Source: an uncultured Bacilli bacterium (GTDB lineage: Bacteria; Bacillota_I; Bacilli_A; ML615J-28; CAG-313). From it: 34,841 nucleotides of DNA. Below the pieces are notes generated by a model that made no database searches, had not been told where the DNA came from, and worked only from the letters and a program-made list of their open reading frames with translations. Shown in pieces: positions 15,846 through 23,612 of the stretch (position 1 is its first letter; every line of letters starts with the position of its first letter). The stretch is from positions 1 to 34,841 of the forward strand of contig CAJGDR010000002.1 in assembly GCA_904502205.1 (NCBI GenBank), written 5' to 3'. The position numbers and the translations under genes were made by a program.

Positions 15846-16622
15846 TTATTGTACTATATTAATAGTGGAATATTTTGTCACTTTATGCGTTTTTTCATTA
15901 ATTTCTACCATTATAGCATTTAGTTGTTTACGTCCAGTTAATTTTGGAATGTGTCTGATATGTTCACCAGTTAAATATTGGTGAATTACAGGTTGTTCTT
16001 CAACACCAATTACTCCATCTAATGGACCAGTCATACCAGCATCTGTAACATAGAAACTTCCTTTTGGTAAAACATGAGCATCGTTGGTTTGTACATGTGT
16101 ATGAGTTCCATACATTATATGTATTCTACCATCAAAATATAAGCCAAATGCTTGTTTTTCACTAGTTGTTTCACCATGAAAGTCACATACAAAAATATCA
16201 CTTTTTACTTTGCTCAAAATTTCTTCAGTTTTATGAAAAGGATTTTGATTCCCTTCATTCATAAATACAGTCCCTAAAACTTGAAATACTGTAATTGAAA
16301 TACCATTGTAGTTAACTGTTACATAATCATTCCCAGGCATTGGTTCTGGGAAGTTTATTGGACGAACTAATTTTTTTGCATCATCAATAAATTGGAAAAT
16401 ATTTTTGTTTCTAAAAGCATGATTACCAAGCGTTACAACATCAATATTTTGATTTAATAAAAACTTATAATATTTTTCATTAATACCTTTACCATGAGCA
16501 ATGTTTTCTCCATTTGCTATAACAAAATTAATTCCATATTCTTTTTTTATTTTTGGTAAATTTTCTTCTAATATTTGTCTACCAGGTAAACCGAAAATAT
16601 CACCAATTAATAACAATCGCAT
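15846..16622 (-). CDS. ymdB: YmdB metallophosphoesterase (cyclic nucleotide phosphodiesterase family)
   Basis: YmdB is a dimetal phosphodiesterase that hydrolyses 2',3'-cyclic nucleotides and in B. subtilis influences biofilm and motility genes, probably together with RNase Y. The 258-residue product shows the metal ligands of the family: Asp8 (GDIFGLPGR), Glu39 and Asn40 (NGENIAHGKG), Asn67 and His68 (TLGNHAF), His149 (CDFHGE), His174 and His176 (YGTHTHVQT). The C-terminal block TDAGMTGPLDGVIG is also typical. It starts 11 bases after rny with AGAAAGG, so the two form an operon, as in Bacillus. Confidence 0.96.
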   Translation of the reverse strand: MRLLLIGDIFGLPGRQILEENLPKIKKEYGINFVIANGENIAHGKGINEKYYKFLLNQNIDVVTLGNHAFRNKNIFQFIDDAKKLVRPINFPEPMPGNDYVTVNYNGISITVFQVLGTVFMNEGNQNPFHKTEEILSKVKSDIFVCDFHGETTSEKQAFGLYFDGRIHIMYGTHTHVQTNDAHVLPKGSFYVTDAGMTGPLDGVIGVEEQPVIHQYLTGEHIRHIPKLTGRKQLNAIMVEINEKTHKVTKYSTINIVQ

Positions 16623-16633
16623 GAAATACCTTT

Positions 16634-18211
16634 CTAACGAGCCACTTCTTGAACTCGAACTTCACGAATTACAGTTACTTTAATAGTACCTGGATAATTC
16701 ATTGTAGTTTCAATCTTTTTCTTAATATCTCTTGCAAGTTTCGCAGTTTCAGCATCAGTAATTTCATTTGGTTTTACTAATACACGAACTTCACGACCAG
16801 CTTGAAGAGCGTATGTTTTTTCAACACCTTTAAATTCATTTGATAATTCTTCAAGAGCTTGTAATCTCTTAATGTAATTGTCTAATGATTCACTTCTTGC
16901 ACCTGGACGAGCTGCTGATAAAGTATCGGCTGCTGCAACTAAGTGTGCAATAATTGTTGTAGCTTCAGTATCACCATGGTGAGATGAGATAGCATCAATT
17001 ACAGTTGGATTTTCTCTAAATTTTGTAGCTACTTCAACACCGATTTCAACGTGGCTTCCTTCAACTTCGTGGTCACTTGCTTTACCAATGTCATGAAGTA
17101 AACCAGCACGACGTGCTAATGTTTCATCTTCACCAATTTCAGCAGCAAGTTTACCTGCTAAGAATGCAACTTCTTTTGAGTGGCTTAAAGCATTTTGACC
17201 ATAACTTGTTCTAAAGTGTAATCTACCGATTTGTTTAACAAGTTCAGGGTGGATTTTTCCAACACCAGTTTCAAATACTGCTTTTTCCCCTTCTTCACGA
17301 ATTTCATTCTCTAATTCTTTTTGACATTTGTTAAATACTTCTTCAATACGTGGTGGTTGAATACGACCATCACTTACTAAGATTTCTAATGTTCTTCTTG
17401 CAATTTCTCTTCTGATTGGATCAAAACAAGAAATAACAACTGAATCTGGTGTATCATCAATAATTAAATCAACACCTGTAACTGCTTCGATTGAACGAAT
17501 ATTACGACCTTCGCGACCAATAATACGACCTTTCATTTCATCATTAGGTAATGAAACTACAGAAACAGTTTTTTCTTGAATAATTTCATTTGCATATTGT
17601 TGAATAGCATTAGCAAGAATAGATTGAGCTTTACGAGTTGATTCCCATTTAGCTTTTTCTTCTTCTTCCTTGATGTAAACAGCAATTTCCATTGCCATTT
17701 CTTCTTCAGTCTTCTTCATTACGATATCTTTCGCTTCTGTAGAAGTTAAACCTGAAATTTCATACAATTTCTTTTCTTGTTCGTCAATTAATTCTTCAAT
17801 TTTATTGCTTCTAGTTTCTAATGCAACTCTTTGTTCTTCGATTTTGTTTTCTTTAACTGTTAAAGAATCTTCACGTTTATCTAAACTTAAAGAACGAGCA
17901 TCTAAACGATCTTCTCTTTGATCAATTTTCTTTTCTAAATCAGCAATTTCTTGTTTACGATCACGAACTTCTTTTTCGTGTTCTTGTTTTAAAGCACCGA
18001 TTTCTTTTTTTGCTTCAGAAACTAATTCTTTTTGACGTCTTTCGCCTTCTTTTTTTGCATCAGCAACAATTCCTTCAGCTGTTTTACCAGCATCAGCAAA
18101 TTTCTTTTCTACAATTGCTTTACCTTTATTAAATGCAAAATATGCAAGTGCTACGCCACTAATTATAGCAATAATAAAAAGAACTAAAAAGACAATACCC
18201 CATGTTCCCAT
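16634..18211 (-). CDS. rny: Ribonuclease Y
   Basis: RNase Y is the membrane-bound endoribonuclease that starts mRNA decay in many Firmicutes. The 525-residue product has an N-terminal membrane helix (about 5-27), a long charged coiled coil (about 30-200), a KH RNA-binding domain with [15 protein letters not shown], and an HD domain with [13 protein letters not shown] and [12 protein letters not shown] carrying the metal-binding His-Asp. The length is standard (about 520). AAAGGAGG precedes the start. It is first in the rny-ymdB-spoVS run. Upstream, TTGACT and TTTAAT boxes with 17-base spacing suggest a promoter with a leader of roughly 50 bases. Confidence 0.98.
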   Translation of the reverse strand: MGTWGIVFLVLFIIAIISGVALAYFAFNKGKAIVEKKFADAGKTAEGIVADAKKEGERRQKELVSEAKKEIGALKQEHEKEVRDRKQEIADLEKKIDQREDRLDARSLSLDKREDSLTVKENKIEEQRVALETRSNKIEELIDEQEKKLYEISGLTSTEAKDIVMKKTEEEMAMEIAVYIKEEEEKAKWESTRKAQSILANAIQQYANEIIQEKTVSVVSLPNDEMKGRIIGREGRNIRSIEAVTGVDLIIDDTPDSVVISCFDPIRREIARRTLEILVSDGRIQPPRIEEVFNKCQKELENEIREEGEKAVFETGVGKIHPELVKQIGRLHFRTSYGQNALSHSKEVAFLAGKLAAEIGEDETLARRAGLLHDIGKASDHEVEGSHVEIGVEVATKFRENPTVIDAISSHHGDTEATTIIAHLVAAADTLSAARPGARSESLDNYIKRLQALEELSNEFKGVEKTYALQAGREVRVLVKPNEITDAETAKLARDIKKKIETTMNYPGTIKVTVIREVRVQEVAR

Positions 18212-18270
18212 CTTTTTGCCTCCTTTTATTAATTAGATGTAATTTAAATTATAATAACTTGAAATATATC

Positions 18271-18299
18271 ATTAAACTTAACAGTTTTTTAAAAGTCAA
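18271..18299 (-). promoter_or_regulatory. Possible sigma-A promoter of rny
   Basis: On the minus strand TTGACT (18294-18299) and TTTAAT (18271-18276) are 17 bases apart. A second TATAAT lies closer to the gene, near 18250-18255, without a good -35. The rest of the 18212-18437 region between rny and recU is plain AT-rich DNA with no other structure I can support. Confidence 0.45.
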
Positions 18300-18410
18300 T
18301 AATTTTCTTACCTATTTATTATATCATTTTTTGTTATTTTAGTCAACTTATTATAAATTATATACTCTATTATTTTTAATAATTAAAACAATGCAATTAT
18401 TTATGTGATG

Positions 18411-18419
18411 TGGTATAAT
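18411..18419 (+). promoter_or_regulatory. Extended -10 promoter of recU
   Basis: TGGTATAAT (TATAAT at 18414-18419) lies four bases before the AAGGAG ribosome site, so the mRNA leader would be only about a dozen bases. The -35 region (ATGCAA) is weak. Confidence 0.55.
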
Positions 18420-18437
18420 ATTTAAGGAGTGAATATT

Positions 18438-19040
18438 ATGAATTATCCTAATGGACAACGAAGTAAATTAATAATTAATACAAAAAAAGAAAAAAAGATG
18501 AACAATGCTCGTCTTGGTGTTAATTTTGAAGAATTAATTAATAAATCAAATGAATACTATTTGAATAATAATATAGCTGTTGTCTATAAAAAACCTACTC
18601 CAATTCAAATTACAAAAGTTGATTATCCTAGTCGTAATAAAGCAAAGATTACTGAGGCTTTTTATAAAATCCCTTCAACTACAGACTATAATGGAATTTA
18701 TAAAGGATACTACATTGACTTTGAAGCAAAATCTTGTAAAGGAACATCATTTCCTTTTAAATCAATTTATCAACATCAATTAGAACATTTACAAAGAGTC
18801 CAAGAACATGGTGGAATTGCTTTCTTATTAATTATGTTTAATGATTTTAAAGAAATCTTTTTACTAAAATCTTCAATTCTTTTAGAGCTTTATCAAGATT
18901 CATTAAACGGTGGTCGAAAAAGTATTCCATATGAATTTTTTAAAGAAAATGCTGAAAGTATTAAACTTGGATATTTGTTGCCTGTTGACTATATAACTGC
19001 AATTAATAATGTTTTCTTAAGAGGTAAGAATAATGCTTAA
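18438..19040 (+). CDS. recU: Holliday junction resolvase RecU
   Basis: RecU cuts four-way DNA junctions in recombination and chromosome segregation; it replaces RuvC in Firmicutes. The 200-residue product starts with the family motif MNYPNGQRSK, has RLGVNFEELINKSN (25-38), PTPIQITKV (54-62) and the catalytic strand YYIDFEAKSC (91-100) with Asp94, Glu96 and Lys98, followed by FPFKSIYQHQLEHLQRVQEHGG. I place the start at the ATG at 18438; an in-frame GTG at 18429 lies inside the AAGGAG ribosome site. In many Firmicutes recU neighbours ponA; here it is divergent from rny and followed by a DUF1294 gene that overlaps it by eight bases. Confidence 0.95.
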   Translation: MNYPNGQRSKLIINTKKEKKMNNARLGVNFEELINKSNEYYLNNNIAVVYKKPTPIQITKVDYPSRNKAKITEAFYKIPSTTDYNGIYKGYYIDFEAKSCKGTSFPFKSIYQHQLEHLQRVQEHGGIAFLLIMFNDFKEIFLLKSSILLELYQDSLNGGRKSIPYEFFKENAESIKLGYLLPVDYITAINNVFLRGKNNA

Positions 19041-19299
19041 ATACTTTTATATTTATCTTATGATTATTAATTTAATCACATATTTTTTATATTCATATGA
19101 CAAACGTCAGAGTAAAACACGTAATGCTAGACGAATTAGCGAAAAGTGTTTATTAACATTATCCTTAATTGGTGGTGGGTTAGGCGGATATCTAGCTATG
19201 ATTTTTAAACATCACAAAACAAAGCATTGGTATTTTACAATAACTAATATTTTAAGTATTGTAGGTTACACACTATTAATATATTATTTAAATAAATAA
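19033..19299 (+). CDS. DUF1294 small membrane protein
   Basis: An 88-residue membrane protein of the DUF1294 family, whose function is unknown. It has an N-terminal helix (about 4-20), then the family block YSYDKRQSKTRNARRISEKCLLTLSLIGGGLGGYLAM, a cytoplasmic-looking loop FKHHKTKHWYF and a last helix (about 70-86). Many family members share the D-K, R-x-P/S-E, GG-G-G and H-K-x-H-F pattern seen here. The start overlaps the recU stop (ATGCTTAA) and GAGGTAAG precedes it, so the two are cotranscribed. A strong terminator follows. Confidence 0.88.
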   Translation: MLKYFYIYLMIINLITYFLYSYDKRQSKTRNARRISEKCLLTLSLIGGGLGGYLAMIFKHHKTKHWYFTITNILSIVGYTLLIYYLNK

Positions 19300-19300
19300 G

Positions 19301-19334
19301 TTATAATCATTTCTTTGATTATAGCTTTTTTTAT
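19301..19334 (+). terminator. Rho-independent terminator of the recU operon
   Basis: TATAATCA (19302-19309) pairs with TGATTATA (19316-19323) around six bases and is followed by GC and seven T residues. Confidence 0.8.
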
Positions 19335-19335
19335 A

Positions 19336-19363
19336 GAGAAAAACCAGGACAATGTCCTGGTTT
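19336..19363 (-). terminator. Rho-independent terminator of the EF-G paralogue gene
   Basis: AAACCAGGACA and TGTCCTGGTTT form a perfect 11-bp inverted repeat (19341-19363), six bases past the stop codon. On the minus strand it runs into TTTTTCTC. Confidence 0.9.
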
Positions 19364-19368
19364 AATTA

Positions 19369-21423
19369 TTAATTTTCTTTTTTATATTCAGCAACAATTT
19401 TCGCAACTAAATGTTCTGGAACATCATCATAACGTACAAATTGACGGCTGAAGTATCCACTAGCTTGTGTCATAGCTTTTAAGTCAGTAGCATATTTAAT
19501 GATTTCAGCTTCTGGTACAGTAGCTGTAATTTGTTGTTTTCCATTTGGAAGTGGGTCAATACCTAATACTTGTCCACGACGTTTATTCATATCACCCATT
19601 ACGTCACCAACATAATCATTATCTACAACAACCTTAACTTCCATAATAGGTTCTAGAATTGTTGGTTTAATAATTTTACTTGCTTCTTTAAATGCTAAAG
19701 CAGCAGCAATTTTAAATGAAATTTCGTTTGAATCTACTGGGTGGTAAGATCCATCATAAAGAACAGCACGAACACCAATTACAGGGAATCCAGCAAGTGG
19801 ACCATGTTCTAAGCAATCTTGTAGACCTTTTTCAACAGCTGGGAAGTAGTTTTTAGGAACGGCACCACCAACAACTTCTGATGCGAATTCAAATGGTACA
19901 TCACATGGTTCGAAACGAATCCATACATCACCAAATTGACCAGCACCACCAGATTGTTTTTTATGACGACCTTGAGCTGAACCAACTTTTCTAATTGTTT
20001 CACGATAAACAATTTTTGGATCTTCTAAATCAACTTCAACTTTAAACATGTTTTTCATTTTTTCAATGATGTAACCGATATGAGTAGTACCAGCACCACC
20101 TAATAATAATTGTTGAGTTTCTGGATTACGTCTAATTTCGAATGTTGGATCTTCAAGATTTAATTTTTGTAATGCATTACTCATCTTATCTTCATCGTTC
20201 TTAGTTTTAGCTTTAATCGCTACATACATAACAGGTGTAGGAGCTGCAACTGGTTCATATAGAATTGGAGATTTTTTATCACAAATAGTAAATCCTGTTT
20301 CTAATTCAGCAACTTTTGAAACAACACCGATATCACCAGCATGTAATACGTCAACAGGAATAATATTTTTACCCATAATTGTACTAATACTTGCAAGTTT
20401 AGCAGTTTGATCAGTGTTTGGAACTAATACTTCATTCATACCAAGAGTTGAACCTGAGTAAACTTTGAAATAACTTACAGTTCCTAAGAATGGGTCAACA
20501 ACTGTTTTAAATACATATGCAGAGAATGGTTCATTATCACGTGAGTGACGAACAAGTTGTTCACCAGTTTTCGGATTTGTTCCTTTAATAGATCTTAAAT
20601 CAGTTGGATTTGGTAAATATTCAACAACCATATCTAATAAAGCTTCAACACCAGTATTATCAAGTGTATTACCTACAACAATTGGATATAAGTCACATCC
20701 TAATAATGAAGAACGAAGACCTGTATTAAATTCACCTTCAGTTAGTGGCTCACCACCAAAGAATTTTTCCATTAAACCTTCAGAAGTTTCAGCAACTTTT
20801 TCAGATAATTGATAATGTAAATCTTCTTCTTTATCTTTTAATTCAGCTGGAATTTCAGCTACTTGTCCATGAATCCATGCTTTTTGTAATACACAGTTAA
20901 TGAAACCTTGGAAATCATTTTCTTTTCCTACAGGCCAACAAATTGGAATTGCTTTTGGACCACAGAAATCAATTACATCATTCATAACTTTTTCAAATTT
21001 AACATTTTCTTTATTCATTTTGTTAATAAAGATAATTGTTGGTATATTGTTATCTCTTAGTTGTTGCCAGTAACGTTGAGTACCTACTTCGATACCTTTA
21101 GTAGCATCGATACAAATTACAGCACCTTTAACAACAGAAAGCACTTGTTCGATTTCACCTGCAAATTCTTCTGAACCTGGAGTATCTAAGAAATTGATTT
21201 TGCATCCTTTCCATTCTACTGGAATTAATGAAGTAGAAAGTGAAGTTTGTCTAGATTGTTCTTCAACCATGTAGTCTGAAACAGTGTTTTTCTTTTCTAC
21301 TTCTCCTTTTTTTGAAATAGCTTTTCCTAAAAATAAAGCTGATTCACAAAGTGTAGTTTTACCACATCCCATGTGACCAAGAATGGCTACGTTTCTAATT
21401 TGATTAGCTAAGTATTCTTTCAT
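19369..21423 (-). CDS. Elongation factor G-like GTPase (EF-G2/FusA2-type paralogue)
   Basis: This is a full-length EF-G homologue of 684 residues: G domain with P-loop GHMGCGKT (16-23) and DTPG (80-83), domain II (about 290-380), domains III-V with QSGGAGQFGDVWIRFEP and a C-terminal fold ending VRYDDVPEHLVAKIV. The P-loop (EF-G: GHIDAGKT), the switch region RQTSLSTSLIPVEW (EF-G: RGITI) and the shorter loops place it in the EF-G2-like paralogue group and not with the housekeeping translocase. The guanine-recognition motif, usually NKMD, reads NKMN (134-137). Role unproven: candidates are a stress or recycling factor. It stands alone, with its own promoter, AGGAGGTTT ribosome site and terminator. 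Confidence 0.92.
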   Translation of the reverse strand: MKEYLANQIRNVAILGHMGCGKTTLCESALFLGKAISKKGEVEKKNTVSDYMVEEQSRQTSLSTSLIPVEWKGCKINFLDTPGSEEFAGEIEQVLSVVKGAVICIDATKGIEVGTQRYWQQLRDNNIPTIIFINKMNKENVKFEKVMNDVIDFCGPKAIPICWPVGKENDFQGFINCVLQKAWIHGQVAEIPAELKDKEEDLHYQLSEKVAETSEGLMEKFFGGEPLTEGEFNTGLRSSLLGCDLYPIVVGNTLDNTGVEALLDMVVEYLPNPTDLRSIKGTNPKTGEQLVRHSRDNEPFSAYVFKTVVDPFLGTVSYFKVYSGSTLGMNEVLVPNTDQTAKLASISTIMGKNIIPVDVLHAGDIGVVSKVAELETGFTICDKKSPILYEPVAAPTPVMYVAIKAKTKNDEDKMSNALQKLNLEDPTFEIRRNPETQQLLLGGAGTTHIGYIIEKMKNMFKVEVDLEDPKIVYRETIRKVGSAQGRHKKQSGGAGQFGDVWIRFEPCDVPFEFASEVVGGAVPKNYFPAVEKGLQDCLEHGPLAGFPVIGVRAVLYDGSYHPVDSNEISFKIAAALAFKEASKIIKPTILEPIMEVKVVVDNDYVGDVMGDMNKRRGQVLGIDPLPNGKQQITATVPEAEIIKYATDLKAMTQASGYFSRQFVRYDDVPEHLVAKIVAEYKKEN

Positions 21424-21458
21424 ATAAACCTCCTGTGAGCACTAATCTTAACATAATC

Positions 21459-21487
21459 ATTATACTATATTGAATTCAATTTGTGAA
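21459..21487 (-). promoter_or_regulatory. Predicted sigma-A promoter of the EF-G paralogue, with a palindrome in the spacer
   Basis: On the minus strand TTCACA (21482-21487) and TATAAT (21459-21464) are 17 bases apart. The perfect palindrome ATTGAATTCAAT (21469-21480) fills most of the spacer and could be an operator. Confidence 0.6.
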
Positions 21488-21522
21488 TCATTTAAATAAT
21501 ATTTTTGTAAACGATTTCATAA

Positions 21523-22236
21523 TTAATTTAATTTGTTTTTCTGTTTCAAAATATTTCTTAAAGTTACCATATCATTAGCCCCTTTTAGTACATAAGTTTC
21601 TGGGTAAATTAATGTTGAAAGCTTATTATTTTCAGCAAGATAGTTTATATAATCTGTTAAATAATATTCGTTCGTTATAGAATCTTTATTAGAAATTGAT
21701 AAATAAGGATAAACATCCTCAACTCGTAAAATATAAATTCCCGTATTTATTATCATATTGTTTAATTGTTCTTGGGTTGCATTTTTCTCTTCAATAATTT
21801 TTGTTTTCCCACGTTCGCTTTTTACCATTCGCCCATAATTTACCGGGTTTGACACACGCATACCAATAACTAAATTACGACAATGATTTTGTTTGTAATA
21901 TTCGATTATATCTTCGATTACTTCTTTATTAATACACGGAATATCACCCGGTAAAACTAAAACATCACTAGATGAAACTAGCGGCAATCCTTGAACAAAT
22001 GCATCAAGCGTTCCTAGTGGAACCATTTGATAAGCGTATTTAACCTCATTTTTTAAAACATTTTGGACTAATCCACCATTCGAACCAACAACAACAATTG
22101 TTTGATCAATATATTTATTTCGACAAGCCGAAACAATTCTTTGAAGCATCGGTTCTCCTTCGACATCAACAAGAACCTTAGGAACTACTTCTTTCATCCT
22201 ACTTCCTCTACCACCAGCTAAAATAATTGACTCCAT
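21523..22236 (-). CDS. Stand-alone GlmU-type nucleotidyltransferase (UDP-GlcNAc pyrophosphorylase-like)
   Basis: The 237 residues match the N-terminal uridylyltransferase domain of GlmU: nucleotide loop LAGGRGSRMKEVVPKVLVDV (6-25), the GTLDAFVQG region (76-84), LPGDIPCI (95-102), NPVNYGRMV (130-138), IIEEKNATQEQ (147-157), NTGIYIL (164-170) and NEYYLTDYINYL (189-200). The protein stops where GlmU enters its linker helix, so the left-handed beta-helix acetyltransferase domain is absent. The expected reaction is GlcNAc-1-phosphate plus UTP to UDP-GlcNAc, but another sugar-phosphate is possible. AGGAGGAA precedes the start. It is divergent from the lipoprotein operon and about 100 bases upstream of the EF-G paralogue. 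Confidence 0.85.
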   Translation of the reverse strand: MESIILAGGRGSRMKEVVPKVLVDVEGEPMLQRIVSACRNKYIDQTIVVVGSNGGLVQNVLKNEVKYAYQMVPLGTLDAFVQGLPLVSSSDVLVLPGDIPCINKEVIEDIIEYYKQNHCRNLVIGMRVSNPVNYGRMVKSERGKTKIIEEKNATQEQLNNMIINTGIYILRVEDVYPYLSISNKDSITNEYYLTDYINYLAENNKLSTLIYPETYVLKGANDMVTLRNILKQKNKLN

Positions 22237-22256
22237 TTTTCCTCCTAAACTAATTT

Positions 22257-22277
22257 ATTGCAAAAGTCATTGCAAAA
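22257..22277. repeat. Direct repeat ATTGCAAAA at the lipoprotein operon promoter
   Basis: Two identical nonamers, 22257-22265 and 22269-22277, are 12 bases apart centre to centre, and the second covers the predicted -35. They lie between divergent genes and could bind a regulator. Confidence 0.4.
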
Positions 22278-22298
22278 ACTCGATCTTTTTGTTATAAT
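22270..22298 (+). promoter_or_regulatory. Predicted sigma-A promoter of the lipoprotein-ABC operon
   Basis: TTGCAA (22270-22275) and TATAAT (22293-22298) are 17 bases apart. A second TATAAT (22305-22310) lies just before the GAGGTG ribosome site. Confidence 0.65.
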
Positions 22299-22320
22299 AT
22301 ATTGTATAATGAGGTGAATT

Positions 22321-23601
22321 ATGTCTAAAAAATTATTAGTTATATTTTTATTAATTTTCTTAGTCTGCGGTTGTAAAGCTGAAAATGAATTCAATAATGG
22401 TTTTGCTATTGTATACAAAGGAAATACTCCCTATTTATTAAACAAAAACAATGATCTTTTTGATTTAAGTGAATACGACTATATTTCTGATACGTTTGGA
22501 GAATATATGGTTGTAGGAAATTACAAAAACAAAACTTTAAAATACGGTTATATTGATAATTCAGGTAATGTCGCAATCAAACCTCAATATGATCGAGCTT
22601 ACCCTTATTCTGAAGGTCGTGCTGTTGTTGTTAAAGATAATAAATATATTATTATCGATAAAGATAACAATGAACTTTACACACTTCCAGAAGGTTATTC
22701 ATCATATTCTAGTTTTAAAAATGGATATTTGATTATTGAAAAAGATTGTAAATATACTTTCTTAAACGATAAATATGAAATTTGTCCATTATTATTTGAT
22801 TCTGTTGAAAACTTTAATGAAGGTTACGCATTAGTAATTAACAACAACAATAATGTTTTATCTTATAATTACATTAATGAAAAATATGAATTAATTTTTA
22901 CAAATGAATTAAATGAATATGATTTTGCTGATTCATTCTACGACGGATATGCAAGAATTGGTAGATACGTAGGTGATACTTATTACTATTCTTACATCAA
23001 TCCAAAAGGTGAATTACTTACAGATGAAGATGGATTTGACAAATTCTTAATTGCTGAAAATTTTAGTAGCAATCATGCTCTTTGTTATAATGGCGTTTAT
23101 TATACTACAGTTGGAAGAAAATTTAGATATTCACTAAGATTCCTAGATAACACTGGAAAATATTACGACTATAATGATTTCTATGCTACATATGCACCAA
23201 ATCCTTATGAAAGCAACGATTGTGGAACAGAAATACTTAAAGATTTTTATTTCAAGTCTTTATCAAAATCTTTTGTTAATAATTATCTTGTTGTAAAAAA
23301 CTTCGATGAAGGTGCTGGTTACTGTTCTTTATTTAAAGTTACAGAATATTCAGATTCAAATAATAAATTTTATGATTTAGAAAAAACTAAGTTAGTTTAT
23401 GCTTCAGACAAATTATCTCAATTTGAAATGGGTCAATACACATCTCCTTACGATATGAGATTACCAATAATTTCAAATTTCTATGAACCAGGTACTGAAA
23501 CATTACTAACAGTTGTACGAATCTATAGTGATAAATTTGCTATCGTTGATGCAAATGGTAACTATATTTTTGAAGCAATTTATGATAATATTATCATCTA
23601 G
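22321..23601 (+). CDS. Lipoprotein with WG-repeat-like domain
   Basis: A 426-residue exported protein. Residues 1-17 are a lipoprotein signal with lipobox VCGC, so Cys18 would be lipidated and the protein held on the outer face of the membrane. After it come degenerate WG-type repeats, best seen at about 77-107 (YGYIDNSGNVAIKPQYDRA, then SEGRAVVV) and again around 115-170 and 205-240; Tyr mostly replaces the usual Trp. The C-terminal part (about 250-426) is rich in Tyr, Asp and Asn with no motif I recognise. WG repeats form beta-propeller-like surfaces thought to bind proteins or ligands. It is first in an operon with two ABC ATPase-permeases (11 and 10-base gaps), so a ligand-sensing or delivering role for that transporter is likely but inferred. 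Confidence 0.82.
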   Translation: MSKKLLVIFLLIFLVCGCKAENEFNNGFAIVYKGNTPYLLNKNNDLFDLSEYDYISDTFGEYMVVGNYKNKTLKYGYIDNSGNVAIKPQYDRAYPYSEGRAVVVKDNKYIIIDKDNNELYTLPEGYSSYSSFKNGYLIIEKDCKYTFLNDKYEICPLLFDSVENFNEGYALVINNNNNVLSYNYINEKYELIFTNELNEYDFADSFYDGYARIGRYVGDTYYYSYINPKGELLTDEDGFDKFLIAENFSSNHALCYNGVYYTTVGRKFRYSLRFLDNTGKYYDYNDFYATYAPNPYESNDCGTEILKDFYFKSLSKSFVNNYLVVKNFDEGAGYCSLFKVTEYSDSNNKFYDLEKTKLVYASDKLSQFEMGQYTSPYDMRLPIISNFYEPGTETLLTVVRIYSDKFAIVDANGNYIFEAIYDNIII

Positions 23602-23612
23602 AGGCAAAACAT

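Noticed and set aside
15846..15866. Near-palindrome ACTATTAATATAGT at the end of ymdB as a terminator
   Set aside because: It is only A and T pairs apart from one base pair, lies over the stop codon and has no T-run.
18429..18437. In-frame GTG at 18429 as start of recU
   Set aside because: The GTG is part of the AAGGAGTG ribosome site; the ATG at 18438 gives the family N-terminus MNYPNGQ.
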